A stretch of 24,113 bases of DNA from Lactobacillus sp. UBA5804 (GCA_002418055.1 DIDI01000034.1:24749-48861); one strand, 5' to 3'. Shown: positions 6,731-15,173, counted from the first letter of the stretch. Program-made: numbers and translations. The notes: a model not told the origin generated them from the letters alone.

Positions 6731-6759
6731 TTGACAAGATTGTTTTTCCGTATTAGTGT
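6731..6759 (+). promoter_or_regulatory. Promoter of BceAB-like exporter operon
   Basis: A perfect -35 box TTGACA (6731-6736) and a weak -10 TAGTGT (6754-6759) are 17 nt apart, directly after the terminator. The leader would be about 30 nt. Confidence 0.4.
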
Positions 6760-6794
6760 ATTACTTAAATAGCACATTAAGTGAGGAGCGAAAA

Positions 6795-7544
6795 ATGACC
6801 AATATACTGAAAGTCGATCAAGTCACTAAAACTTATGGCAAAAAGCATGAGCAGCAGTATCAGGCCCTCAAAGGGGTTAACTTTAGCGTGGCTGCTGGCG
6901 AATTTGTCGCCATTATGGGGGCTTCGGGATCGGGGAAAACCACATTACTCAATTTATTATCTACTTTAGATCAGCCCACGACAGGCCATATTCTCATCAA
7001 TGGGCAAGACTTGAGCAGTTTGCGTGCGAAACAAATGGCAGACTTTCGGAGTCAATCCATTGGCTTTATTTTCCAAGACTTTAATTTATTAGAGAATCTG
7101 ACCAATCGGCAAAATATTGCTTTACCGTTAACCTTACGCGGGATTTCGACGAATCGGATTGATCCGCTGATTGATGAGTTAGCTGACAAGCTTGATATTA
7201 AAGCAATTTTGAACAAGTATCCGGTTGCAGTGTCTGGTGGTCAAAAGCAACGTGTTGCTGCAGCGCGCGCCTTAATTCATCGCCCTGCGATTTTGCTAGC
7301 CGATGAGCCAACTGGTGCGCTGGATTCAGCTAGTGCCCGCGAAATGTTAGATACGATGTCACTCTTAAATCAGCGCGATCACGTGACCACGCTGATGGTG
7401 ACGCATGATCCATTTTCAGCTAGCTTTGCGAAGCGTATCTTATTTATTAAGGATGGCAAGATTGGGCAAGAAGTAAACAAGGGAGTCAAAAGCCGGCCTG
7501 CCTTTTATCAAGAATTAATCGCGTATCTGGGAACGGGGGAATAG
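6795..7544 (+). CDS. ABC transporter ATPase, BceA/MacB-like
   Basis: A 249-residue nucleotide-binding protein. Walker A GASGSGKTT (42-50), Q-loop Gln94 in IFQDFNLL, signature VSGGQKQR (146-153), Walker B ILLADEP (166-172) and H-loop His204 in VTHD are all present. ATPases of this subfamily pair with FtsX/MacB-type permeases that remove or sense cell-wall-active peptides (BceAB, VraDE). The permease gene follows after 2 nt, so translation is coupled. ATG 6795 is used because GAGGAG (about 6783-6787) sits before it; an upstream in-frame GTG at 6756 lacks a ribosome site and falls on the promoter. No two-component system gene is next to it, which is unusual for a Bce module, so the substrate and regulator remain open. 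Confidence 0.9.
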   Translation: MTNILKVDQVTKTYGKKHEQQYQALKGVNFSVAAGEFVAIMGASGSGKTTLLNLLSTLDQPTTGHILINGQDLSSLRAKQMADFRSQSIGFIFQDFNLLENLTNRQNIALPLTLRGISTNRIDPLIDELADKLDIKAILNKYPVAVSGGQKQRVAAARALIHRPAILLADEPTGALDSASAREMLDTMSLLNQRDHVTTLMVTHDPFSASFAKRILFIKDGKIGQEVNKGVKSRPAFYQELIAYLGTGE

Positions 7545-7546
7545 AG

Positions 7547-9349
7547 ATGCTGTTACAATTAGCACTCACTGGGCTGAAGCGGCGCTTTAAGGATTACCTG
7601 GTCTTATTTTCAGGACTGATTGTGGCCAGTATGGTCTTTTATATGTTCCTAGCATTGGCCGTTAATCCCAGCTTCTATCGTCATAATATCACCATAGGAG
7701 CAGCTTATTTATCCTTTATTTTTGGCTTTGGGATAGTCATCTTAAGCATCATTACCTTCATTTATTTGATTTATGCGAATTCATTTTTACTGAGCATGCG
7801 ACAACATGATTACGGTATGTTTCTGATTCTAGGAGCTAAGCGGGGGCGAATTAGTTTACTGGTTATCTTAGAAACAGTGATAACCGGACTACTAGCGACT
7901 TGTAGCGGTATTATACTAGGCTTAGGTTTCACTGGGTTAGTTGGCAAATTACTGATTGGTCAGCTAGACTTAGAAATACACCATTTTCAAGCATTTGTTC
8001 CCCAAGCCGTGCTGTGGACATTTGTTTTCTTCTTAGTGGTCTTTTGTTTATCCGCCTTATGGAATGTCCAAAAGCTTTTTCGTAGTCGCTTACTTGAGCT
8101 ACTGCAAGAAAAACAAAAGCCGGTTAAAATCAACCAACACCCTTTATGGCAGATTTTCGAAGCCATTATTGGACTCGTTTTACTAGCAATTGCTTATGCT
8201 GCCATGAATAGTCTGGGGAGTCTGCTATTCATTTCTTTCTTTGTTGGGTTCTTCGGGGTCTTATTGGGCAGCTATTTCCTGTTTCACAGCTTCTTTAGCG
8301 TGCTCATTACGGCTTTGCTGAAGCGGCGAAGTTTTGCTTATCGGCGGTTGCGATTATTTACGCTGGGACAATTGAAATTTCGCTTGCCGGCTTATACGCG
8401 TATTTTAACCATGACCTCGGTCTTGTTTGCCTTAGCTTTAGGAGCGATTACGGTTGGTGGGCGCTTCCACAGTATGCAACGTGAGTTTAGTAAATCGAGC
8501 TATTATGCGATGCTGGTCACGCAGCATGAGCCAGCCACCAAGCATCAGTTAGCTAAGTTACATGCTCCTGTGATGCCAATTTATCATTATAAAGTAACGC
8601 CTAAAGGCCGTTATCTTAACCGGGCAGAATTCCGGCGGCAGCCTCTACGTGGAATTCGCTTCCAGCCTCAAAATAGCCAATATCATGATAGCCAATATCA
8701 TGCTTATACTTATCCGTTACGTGAAGTGACTCGTTTATCTGGGCAACCGGGATATCTATTAAATCAATTGGTCCACAGTACTGGTACGACCAAAATGCTA
8801 TCTAGTAGCCGCTATAGGCGCATTCGTGGCAAGGAACGTTGGCTTCAGCTCATCCATGTGCCGGATTTGGTGAAGGACTATCAAACAATCAAGCAGCTGG
8901 CAAAATTAGAAGCGAAAGCCCAACCTGCTAGCAAAGATCTCCTAACACTGTTCGGCTTAACCAATTATCAAGCTGGGCTTGGTTTGACGAGTGGTTTCCA
9001 ATTTATGGGGTTGTTCTTGGGGATTGCTTTTTTAACGATGCTTGCATCAACTTTGATGTTTAAAGTCCTATCTGCTGCCAGTGACGATCGGCTGCGCTAC
9101 CGTATGTTAATTAAAATCGGGACGCGTGAGCAATTACTTAAGCGTTCAATTCATGTTGAACTAGCTAGTCTCTTCATCTTACCAGCTGTATTAGGGATGG
9201 TCGACGTGTTGGTGGGGCTCAATATGTTTAAGAGTCTTATCACGCGCCCTTGGCAAGGCATCTGGTTACCATTTCTACTCTTTGCGATGCTGTATGCCGG
9301 TTATTATGTCTTAACGGTGAAACTTTATGAGCGCAGCGTTTTGAATTAG
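7547..9349 (+). CDS. ABC transporter permease, BceB/FtsX-like
   Basis: A 600-residue membrane protein with about ten membrane segments in the BceB layout: one near 16-36, three in 50-172 with the FtsX-type motif MRQHDYGMFLILGAKRG between, three in about 200-303, then a large extracellular part (about 305-485), then three at the end. The extracellular part is the expected sensor or binding region for peptide antibiotics. It partners with the ATPase gene that ends 2 nt upstream. It is somewhat shorter than usual BceB (about 650). The extracellular region contains an exact 15-bp tandem duplication encoding SQYHD/SQYHA. The operon ends at a perfect bidirectional terminator. Likely role: defence against, or sensing of, cell-wall-targeting peptides (family knowledge; ligand not deducible). 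Confidence 0.87.
   Translation: MLLQLALTGLKRRFKDYLVLFSGLIVASMVFYMFLALAVNPSFYRHNITIGAAYLSFIFGFGIVILSIITFIYLIYANSFLLSMRQHDYGMFLILGAKRGRISLLVILETVITGLLATCSGIILGLGFTGLVGKLLIGQLDLEIHHFQAFVPQAVLWTFVFFLVVFCLSALWNVQKLFRSRLLELLQEKQKPVKINQHPLWQIFEAIIGLVLLAIAYAAMNSLGSLLFISFFVGFFGVLLGSYFLFHSFFSVLITALLKRRSFAYRRLRLFTLGQLKFRLPAYTRILTMTSVLFALALGAITVGGRFHSMQREFSKSSYYAMLVTQHEPATKHQLAKLHAPVMPIYHYKVTPKGRYLNRAEFRRQPLRGIRFQPQNSQYHDSQYHAYTYPLREVTRLSGQPGYLLNQLVHSTGTTKMLSSSRYRRIRGKERWLQLIHVPDLVKDYQTIKQLAKLEAKAQPASKDLLTLFGLTNYQAGLGLTSGFQFMGLFLGIAFLTMLASTLMFKVLSAASDDRLRYRMLIKIGTREQLLKRSIHVELASLFILPAVLGMVDVLVGLNMFKSLITRPWQGIWLPFLLFAMLYAGYYVLTVKLYERSVLN
8673..8702 (+). repeat. Exact 15-bp tandem duplication in the permease sensor region
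   Basis: ATAGCCAATATCATG occurs twice back to back (8673-8687, 8688-8702). It keeps the frame and gives SQYHD followed by SQYHA in the extracellular part of the permease. Confidence 0.9.
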
Positions 9350-9361
9350 TTAGTAATCAAA

Positions 9362-9399
9362 AAAAACACCCGAACTGTGACAACAGTTCGGGTGTTTTT
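9362..9399. terminator. Bidirectional terminator, exporter operon / histidine phosphatase
   Basis: AAAAACACCCGAACTGT (9362-9378) and its exact complement (9383-9399) form a perfect 17-bp stem with loop GACA. It serves the permease gene on the plus strand and the phosphatase gene on the minus strand. Confidence 0.96.
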
Positions 9400-9402
9400 G
9401 CT

Positions 9403-10050
9403 TTAGAGGTGTAGCCGATTAAAGGCACTAATTGTTTGTCCTTCTGCTGTTTGTTCCATAATGGTAATGGAAGCATTACGTGGACTTTGACTTTTATCAA
9501 ATTGTTTACCAAAGTGGTCAACCAAACTGCGAATCGTAAAGCCATGGGTGACGAGTAGGATGGTTTCAGCGCCATCGAGTTGTCGAATTAAATTGAGTCC
9601 TTGGTTCAACCGCTGCCAATATTCAGTCGCGTCTTCGGCTTGATGGTAGGGGTCTTGCGCTTTAATCCAATCCTTAATAGTATCAATGGATTCTTGCCGC
9701 AATAACTCGTGGCGATCTTGATAGCCGTGCGGGCCACCAATCATGCGCCAAGCTGCTTCGGAATCCATTCCTTCAAAGTAGCCATAAAATTGTTCACGAA
9801 AAAACGGACTAGCTAGGTGCTGCAGTTCATCACGATTGCAATTGTGATTGATGATTAAATCACAAGTTTTGCTGGCACGCATCGTGTCACTTGATAGTGC
9901 AATGTCAAAAGGGATATCTTTCAAGGCTTCACCAGCTTGATTGGCCTGGGCTTCACCTGTTTCTGTAAGGGGTGTATCACACCAACCTTGCATTTTATTA
10001 TACCGGTTAATATAAGTTTCGCCGTGTCTGACAATGTAGATTCGCTTCAT
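9403..10050 (-). CDS. Histidine phosphatase family protein (phosphoglycerate mutase-like)
   Basis: A 215-residue cytoplasmic protein of the histidine phosphatase superfamily. The catalytic RHG is at residues 8-10 (His9), Arg58 follows in SSDTMRAS, Glu86 in FREQFYGYFEG, and the second catalytic His169 in VTHG. The family includes cofactor-dependent phosphoglycerate mutases, but this length and the FREQFYGYFEG motif fit the broad-specificity phosphatase group common in lactobacilli; substrate unknown. The ribosome site AAGGAGAG precedes ATG 10050. A TACAAT box at 10082-10077 is a possible -10, without a clear -35. A monocistronic unit facing the exporter operon, sharing its terminator. Confidence 0.87.
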   Translation of the reverse strand: MKRIYIVRHGETYINRYNKMQGWCDTPLTETGEAQANQAGEALKDIPFDIALSSDTMRASKTCDLIINHNCNRDELQHLASPFFREQFYGYFEGMDSEAAWRMIGGPHGYQDRHELLRQESIDTIKDWIKAQDPYHQAEDATEYWQRLNQGLNLIRQLDGAETILLVTHGFTIRSLVDHFGKQFDKSQSPRNASITIMEQTAEGQTISAFNRLHL

Positions 10051-10183
10051 ATTACTCTCCTTAAGTTGTTTTCTTCATTGTAGTGAATTTTGGCTTAAGA
10101 ATAAAGTGGTTCAATTGCGATTCTAGGCCTTTGGCAATCAGTCCGGTAGCTAAGGGCTGAAGCGGGAAAATAGCAATCAATCA

Positions 10184-10192
10184 TGCTAAAAT
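10184..10192 (+). promoter_or_regulatory. Extended -10 promoter of helD
   Basis: TGC-TAAAAT (10184-10192) matches the TGnTATAAT form. The -35 region is poor (GGGAAA). The start of transcription would be near 10199 and the leader about 23 nt. Confidence 0.55.
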
Positions 10193-10221
10193 AGAATGTG
10201 TTTATTTTGAGGGGTGAAACG

Positions 10222-12516
10222 ATGACAGATAAAATTATCGAAAAACATCAAGAACAACAACACCTTGATCATATTATTGATCTCGTCAAACAGCGTGAAT
10301 CTGCTTTGACTAAGTCGATTAAATCGGCTGAAGGTGAAGCACGTCATCTTAATTCCCATTTCTTTGATGACGTGAAATTAGACTATGATGGCTATTCGAC
10401 TGCCATGGAAACGGCAATTTCAATCCATCAGCAGCAACAATTGTTAGATGAGCGTGAACATGCTTGGCAACATTCAGCCAAACAATTAGCAACTGTTACG
10501 AGACTCAAAGACAAACCTTATTTTGCGCGAATTGACTTTACGGAAAAGAAGGGGCAACCAGAAACGATTTACATCGGGCTGGGATCGTTTGCTGACGAGA
10601 ATGACCATTTCCTGATTTATGACTGGCGGGCGCCTATTTCTTCAATTTATTACGATGGTAAACTTGGTGATGTTAGTTACCAGTCTCCGGCCGGAAAAAT
10701 TACTGTTAACATGTCGAAGAAGCGGCAATTCGTCATTGAGCACGGCAAACTGCTCGATTTCTTTGATACCAATGAATCGATTGGGGATCAAATGCTCCTC
10801 AAGACTTTGTCTGAGAAGTCTGGCACGCAGATGAAGTCGATTGTGACCACGATTCAGCGCGAGCAAAACAAGATTATCCGCAATACCGCAGCTGATTTAC
10901 TATTCGTTCAAGGTGCCGCAGGAAGTGGCAAGACCTCTGCAATTTTGCAGCGGATTGCTTACTTACTTTATCGCTATCGTGGCAATTTAACGAGCCGTGA
11001 TGTGATTATGTTCAGCCCGAACATGCTGTTTAACGATTATATTAAAAATGTGCTTCCCGAAATGGGCGAGCAAAATATGGTTCAAATGACTTATTGGCAA
11101 TATGTGGCACGGCGTCTCCCAAGGATGAAAGTTGAGACGTTATTTGAGCAGTTTGAAGCGGCGCAAGCTGATTCTAAGATAGATCAGTTTAAGGGATCAC
11201 TGAAATTCTTCAAGCTACTCACGCGTTACAGTGAGCGGCTTAATCAGCAGGGCGTGGCTTTTAAATCCTTATATTTCAAGGACCCCAAGAAGCCGTTCTT
11301 TAGTAAAGAGCAGTTGAGTGAGATTTACTACTCATTTAATGAAAATTATCATTTAAACAATCGGATTGAAGCTACCCGAACGGAACTATTAAAACGACTC
11401 AATCGTAAATTAAGTGCCGAAATGCGTAAACGCTGGGTCAGCGAGTATATCGAAGGGCTCAGTAAAAACGAATTAACGGCCTTGTATGACAAGCCTGATC
11501 AAGAGTTTGAATCAGAAGCAGCTGAAGAAAAATTTTTGGCACGTAAGATTGTGATTAAACAGCTCCAACCAATAAATCACCGGATTAATCACAACCAGTT
11601 TATTAATATGCGCCAGCAATATCTACGCTTTTTGCGCGCAGTGCCACAAATGACGGATTTAGCCAAAGCGGGAATAAGTAATGCTGCTTGGAAACATGAG
11701 TGTGACCGGGTAAAGGAGCAGTTTGCGCAGCGCCAACTTAAGATGAATGATGTGTCGGCTTACCTCTACCTATACGATTTAATTGCGGGTCGCCAGATGG
11801 ATTATGAAATGCGCTATGTCTTTATTGATGAAATTCAAGATTATACTGCCTTTCAGCTCGCTTATCTCAAGACGAATTTTCCACATGCCAAATTTACGAT
11901 GCTAGGTGATCTTAATCAAGCCATCTTTACTCGGGATGGAAGCCGCAGCTTATTACGCCAAATTTCCAGTTTATTTGATCCTGAGAAGACGGAAGTAGTT
12001 CAGCTCACCCGTTCGTATCGGTCAACGAAGGAATTAACGCAATTTACGCGGCAAATTTTACGCTCGGGTGCTAAGATTGAACCCTTTGATCGTCCGGGGA
12101 CTAAACCAGCGTTATGGGGCCGTACAGCTGTGGCAGCTGAATTAACTGCCCTAGTGCAGATCTTGCAGGCTAACCAGCGCCAGCAGCAAACGACCGCGAT
12201 TATTACCAAAGACTTAGCCACAGCCAAGCGTGTCGCTGTGGCACTTGGTGATCGCCAGCAGCATGTGACCTTAATTGCCAGTGCTAATCAGCGGTTAGTA
12301 CCAGGGAATTTAGTGATTCCCGCCTACCTTGCCAAGGGGCTTGAATTTGATGCAGTGGTGATGTGGGGCGCAGATGCGCAAACTTATGCACGCCCAGATG
12401 AAATTCAATTGGTTTACACCATTACTTCACGTGCTATGTATCAACTGGACATTTTATACACAGGGAAGAAGAGTCCCTTATTACCAACGGATGTTTCCAC
12501 CTATGTGGAAAAATAA
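10222..12516 (+). CDS. helD: RNA polymerase-recycling helicase-like factor HelD
   Basis: A 764-residue UvrD/Rep-like superfamily 1 ATPase of the Gram-positive HelD type (B. subtilis HelD is 774 residues), which frees RNA polymerase from nucleic acid after termination. Seen in order: a charged coiled-coil N-terminal arm (about 1-95) that in HelD reaches into the secondary channel; the typical DWRAPIS (134-140); a Q-motif QREQNKIIR (212-220); Walker A GAAGSGKT (231-238); a long helical insertion (about 290-520); Walker B VFIDEIQD (533-540); LTRSYRS for motif IV; and GLEFDAVVMWG near the end for motif V. ATG 10222 is chosen with GAGGGG upstream; a GTG at 10198 in frame lies on the start of transcription. 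A GNAT gene follows after 25 nt and is likely co-transcribed. Confidence 0.92.
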   Translation: MTDKIIEKHQEQQHLDHIIDLVKQRESALTKSIKSAEGEARHLNSHFFDDVKLDYDGYSTAMETAISIHQQQQLLDEREHAWQHSAKQLATVTRLKDKPYFARIDFTEKKGQPETIYIGLGSFADENDHFLIYDWRAPISSIYYDGKLGDVSYQSPAGKITVNMSKKRQFVIEHGKLLDFFDTNESIGDQMLLKTLSEKSGTQMKSIVTTIQREQNKIIRNTAADLLFVQGAAGSGKTSAILQRIAYLLYRYRGNLTSRDVIMFSPNMLFNDYIKNVLPEMGEQNMVQMTYWQYVARRLPRMKVETLFEQFEAAQADSKIDQFKGSLKFFKLLTRYSERLNQQGVAFKSLYFKDPKKPFFSKEQLSEIYYSFNENYHLNNRIEATRTELLKRLNRKLSAEMRKRWVSEYIEGLSKNELTALYDKPDQEFESEAAEEKFLARKIVIKQLQPINHRINHNQFINMRQQYLRFLRAVPQMTDLAKAGISNAAWKHECDRVKEQFAQRQLKMNDVSAYLYLYDLIAGRQMDYEMRYVFIDEIQDYTAFQLAYLKTNFPHAKFTMLGDLNQAIFTRDGSRSLLRQISSLFDPEKTEVVQLTRSYRSTKELTQFTRQILRSGAKIEPFDRPGTKPALWGRTAVAAELTALVQILQANQRQQQTTAIITKDLATAKRVAVALGDRQQHVTLIASANQRLVPGNLVIPAYLAKGLEFDAVVMWGADAQTYARPDEIQLVYTITSRAMYQLDILYTGKKSPLLPTDVSTYVEK

Positions 12517-12541
12517 TCAGCAGATTTAGGATAAGTTAACT

Positions 12542-12985
12542 ATGACGGACTTTAAATTTAAAACGATTGATCAGATGAGTGGCCGTGAGCACTTTTGTGT
12601 GGAACGACTCCGCCTCGATACTTTTGTGACACAACAAAAAATCACGGTCGCGGAAGCAGACGACCTTGATTTAGTGGCAACTCATGTTTTTTTGTTAAAC
12701 CAGGACGAAACAAATGCCCTAGCGACTTGTCGGATTTTTCGTGATCACGGGCAGTGGGTTCTAGGCCGGGTGGCTGTATCTGCTGCCATGCGAGGCCAAC
12801 AATTAGGGCGAAAAATGCTGGAAGCCGTTCATGCGCATTTAGCCGCGCAAGGCGTCTCCACGCTTTCTTGTCATGCTCAAGTTCAAGCGCAGGGCTTTTA
12901 TGAGCGGCTGGGCTATGAGGTCTTGGGTGAGCCTTTTCCAGAAGCTGGCATTGACCATATCCTAATGTGTAAGCACTTGGCGTAA
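12542..12985 (+). CDS. GNAT family N-acetyltransferase (ElaA-like)
   Basis: A 147-residue acetyl-CoA-dependent acetyltransferase. An ElaA-like start includes LRLDTFVTQQKI. Motif A is LGRVAVSAAMRGQQLGRKML, with the R/Q-x-x-G-x-G/A loop (RGQQLG) that binds the CoA pyrophosphate. The end has the motif B FYERLGYEVLGEPFPEAGIDHILM, close to ElaA-type proteins. The acceptor is not known. It lies 25 nt after helD with AGGAT as ribosome site and is probably in that operon. Its last 24 bases overlap the end of the SGNH hydrolase gene on the other strand. Confidence 0.87.
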   Translation: MTDFKFKTIDQMSGREHFCVERLRLDTFVTQQKITVAEADDLDLVATHVFLLNQDETNALATCRIFRDHGQWVLGRVAVSAAMRGQQLGRKMLEAVHAHLAAQGVSTLSCHAQVQAQGFYERLGYEVLGEPFPEAGIDHILMCKHLA

Positions 12986-13519
12986 TTGCGCTAGCAGGCT
13001 GTTCACTAATAACGTGTTCCCATGTTCAGTCAAATGCTGACCGTCAGTGCGATAAACGTTTGTCAGATCCGCTGCTTTAAAGGTCGCAATTAAATCGATG
13101 AAGCCGCGCGTGCCCTTAGCGGCAGTACGGGCAATTTTATTAAACTGCGCTAGTCGCTTAGGTGGATAGCTGGCATTAATGCTGGCATTTTTGGGATCAG
13201 GATAATTAGGACCAAGTACGAGCACTCGCTTTGGCCCGATGGAGGCAATCATTGCTTCTAGATTGTGCTGATAGGCGTCGGGGCTGAGTCCCCAGCCTAA
13301 AGCTGCATCATTGGTGCCATATTCAAGCAAAACAAGTTCCGCATCGCGTGGAATCTGCTCGAGATAATCACGACCTTCTGCAGTCGTGGCACCGCTCTTA
13401 GATAAGTTGCGGAGTTCAGCTTGAGGAAAAGCGACTTCAAGTCGCTTGGTGACGGCATCGGTGTCATGAATTTGATTATAACCAGCAAAAATGGAATCTC
13501 CGAAAAGCACTATTTTCAT
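12962..13519 (-). CDS. SGNH/GDSL-family hydrolase
   Basis: A 185-residue esterase/lipase-type hydrolase with all four SGNH blocks: GDSI (Ser9 nucleophile), Gly43 in SKSGATT, Asn70 in YGTND, and Asp159/His162 in TDGQH. There is no signal peptide, so it should act inside the cell; similar intracellular enzymes cleave acetyl or acyl groups from sugars or lipids, but the substrate is not readable here. ATG 13519 has AGGTT at a fair distance. It faces the GNAT gene with a 24-bp overlap and diverges from coaA across only 44 nt, so its promoter must lie within the coaA start region (a TATAAT at 13576-13571 is available on this strand, without a good -35). Confidence 0.87.
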   Translation of the reverse strand: MKIVLFGDSIFAGYNQIHDTDAVTKRLEVAFPQAELRNLSKSGATTAEGRDYLEQIPRDAELVLLEYGTNDAALGWGLSPDAYQHNLEAMIASIGPKRVLVLGPNYPDPKNASINASYPPKRLAQFNKIARTAAKGTRGFIDLIATFKAADLTNVYRTDGQHLTEHGNTLLVNSLLAQLRQVLTH

Positions 13520-13563
13520 ATTAACGAACCTACTTTCTGTGTTGGATGATGAATTGGAGTACT

Positions 13564-14478
13564 ATGAAAAATTATACGCGGTTTAGCCGTCAGGCATGGT
13601 CAAAATTGGCTGATGCCCACCCCTTCCAAATTGATGCAGCCGAATTAGCTGAGCTTAAATCGGTGGGGGATGTCTTAAAACTGAACGACGTGGCTGAAAT
13701 TTATGCTAGCCTTGTTACCTATTTACATTTGGCTTATGTGGAAAAGCGTGCTGCGCGCGCTGCTAAAAATCGTTTTTTACACCGGGTGACGAAACCCGCG
13801 CCATTTATTATTGGTATTTCTGGCTCAGTTGCGGTGGGAAAGTCGACGACTGCGCGGTTATTGCAGGTGCTCTTAAGTCGGACTTATCCAGGCTTAAAAG
13901 TCCAGCTCATGACGACAGACGGGTTTATTTATCCCAATCAAGAGCTAGCGCGCCGCCAGCTGATGGCCCGTAAAGGTTTTCCAGAGAGTTATAATATGCA
14001 ACTCTTGAGCGATTTTCTCTCTGATGTGTTGGCTGGGAAACCTGATATCGTTTATCCGCTGTATTCGCAAGACTTAAGTGATATTGTACCAGATCAATTT
14101 GGACATGTGGAAAACCCTGATATCTTAATTATTGAAGGGATCAACACCTTGCAACTGCCGACTAGTGGATTAGTTGTGACCAGTGACTTTTTTGATTTCT
14201 CGATTTACATTGATGCGGCCGAAGCGCATATTGAAAGCTGGTTTATGCAGCGCTTTGAGCATCTGATGCAGCTAAGCCAATCTGATCCTAGCAATTATTA
14301 TTATCAACTGGCTAATGGGCCACGTGAAGCTGCCCGAAAACTGGCAGAAGAAACTTGGCAAATGGTTAATTTAGTGAATTTACGCCAGTATATTGCACCA
14401 ACGAAAACGCGTGCTAGCCTGATTTTGCATAAAACTACGGGACATTTTATTGACGAGATTTACCTTAGGCAGTTTTAA
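13564..14478 (+). CDS. coaA: Type I pantothenate kinase
   Basis: A 304-residue bacterial type I pantothenate kinase, which phosphorylates pantothenate in the first step of coenzyme A synthesis. Walker A GSVAVGKST is at 87-95. Other typical CoaA motifs are VQLMTTDGFIYPN, the MARKGFPESYN stretch, VYPLYSQDLSDIV and ILIIEGINTLQ. Length is near the usual 305-320. ATG 13564 is chosen because GGAG (13556-13559) sits 4 nt upstream; an ATG at 13546 lacks such a site. Divergent from the SGNH hydrolase gene. No clear terminator directly after the stop; the hairpin at 14545-14577 in the efp leader may serve. Confidence 0.95.
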   Translation: MKNYTRFSRQAWSKLADAHPFQIDAAELAELKSVGDVLKLNDVAEIYASLVTYLHLAYVEKRAARAAKNRFLHRVTKPAPFIIGISGSVAVGKSTTARLLQVLLSRTYPGLKVQLMTTDGFIYPNQELARRQLMARKGFPESYNMQLLSDFLSDVLAGKPDIVYPLYSQDLSDIVPDQFGHVENPDILIIEGINTLQLPTSGLVVTSDFFDFSIYIDAAEAHIESWFMQRFEHLMQLSQSDPSNYYYQLANGPREAARKLAEETWQMVNLVNLRQYIAPTKTRASLILHKTTGHFIDEIYLRQF

Positions 14479-14480
14479 TT

Positions 14481-14489
14481 TGTTATACT
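14481..14489 (+). promoter_or_regulatory. Extended -10 promoter of efp
   Basis: TGT-TATACT (14481-14489) fits the extended -10 form right after the coaA stop. The -35 region is poor. Transcription would start near 14496, leaving a leader of about 100 nt. Confidence 0.5.
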
Positions 14490-14544
14490 AGAGTTATGAG
14501 TGAAATATATTTATTATTAATTAAAAAATTTGCACTTCCTCCGG

Positions 14545-14577
14545 CAACAAATTGCGCTTTAACGTGGTAATTTGTTG
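14545..14577 (+). promoter_or_regulatory. Hairpin in the efp leader
   Basis: CAACAAATT (14545-14553) and AATTTGTTG (14569-14577) are exact complements around a 15-nt loop, followed by GATTTTAATTT and then the AGGAG of efp. It may be a weak terminator of coaA or a leader element. No known riboswitch is recognised. Confidence 0.4.
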
Positions 14578-14599
14578 GATTTTAATTTAGGAGAAAAAA

Positions 14600-15160
14600 A
14601 TGGTACAAGCAATCGACTTAAAAAAGGGTATGGTATTCACACAAGAGGGCAAGCTGATTCGGGTTCTGGCTGCTAATCATCACAAACCTGGTAAAGGTAA
14701 TACTGTGATGCAAATGGATTTGCGCGATGTGCGTGCCGGTTCGGTGGTTCATAAAACCATGCGTCCTTCAGAAAAGGTAGAACTGGTTGAAGTCACCAAG
14801 AAGAAATCACAATATCTTTATCGTGAAGGTGATAGTTTCACCTTTATGGATACTGAAACTTATGAACAATATGAAGTGAGTGCTGATCAACTTGGTGACG
14901 ACAAGAACTACTTGATGCCAAATATTGAAGTTTCTTTGGAATTTACGGATAGTGGTGAATTAATCGGGGTTGAATTACCAGCAACGGTGACTTTGACCGT
15001 GGTTGAAACGCAACCTGGGATTAAAGGGGCCACGGTAACTGGGTCAGGTAAACCTGCTAAGATGGAAACTGGTCTCGTAGTTAACGTGCCTGACTTCATC
15101 AATGAGGGCGACAAGTTGATTATTTCCACTTCCGAAGGGAATTATAAATCACGGGCCTAG
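14600..15160 (+). CDS. efp: Elongation factor P
   Basis: A 186-residue translation factor with three beta-barrel domains that relieves ribosomes stalled at polyproline. The loop HHKPGKGNT places Lys32 at the tip, the residue that is modified in many bacteria. The later domains carry YLYREGDSFTFMDTETYEQ and the family signature ETQPGIKGATVTGSGKPA, and the end is EGNYKSRA. Length matches the usual 185-188. The HHKPGKGNT form is the one common in lactobacilli and streptococci, so it is not divergent. TAGGAG precedes ATG 14600. It has its own extended -10 promoter and a long leader with a hairpin, and it ends at a terminator. Confidence 0.97.
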   Translation: MVQAIDLKKGMVFTQEGKLIRVLAANHHKPGKGNTVMQMDLRDVRAGSVVHKTMRPSEKVELVEVTKKKSQYLYREGDSFTFMDTETYEQYEVSADQLGDDKNYLMPNIEVSLEFTDSGELIGVELPATVTLTVVETQPGIKGATVTGSGKPAKMETGLVVNVPDFINEGDKLIISTSEGNYKSRA

Positions 15161-15173
15161 GTATAGCTCAAGC

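Noticed and set aside
6756..6794. GTG 6756 as start of the BceA-like ATPase
   Set aside because: It falls on the promoter -10 region; ATG 6795 has GAGGAG in front and gives the usual family length.
10085..10160. Leader between the histidine phosphatase and helD as a riboswitch or T-box
   Set aside because: It lies upstream of the helD -10 box, and only short 5-bp pairings are visible.
14600..15160. Elongation factor P as a divergent or specialised paralog
   Set aside because: The HHKPGKGNT loop and the C-terminal signature are the common form in lactobacilli and streptococci.
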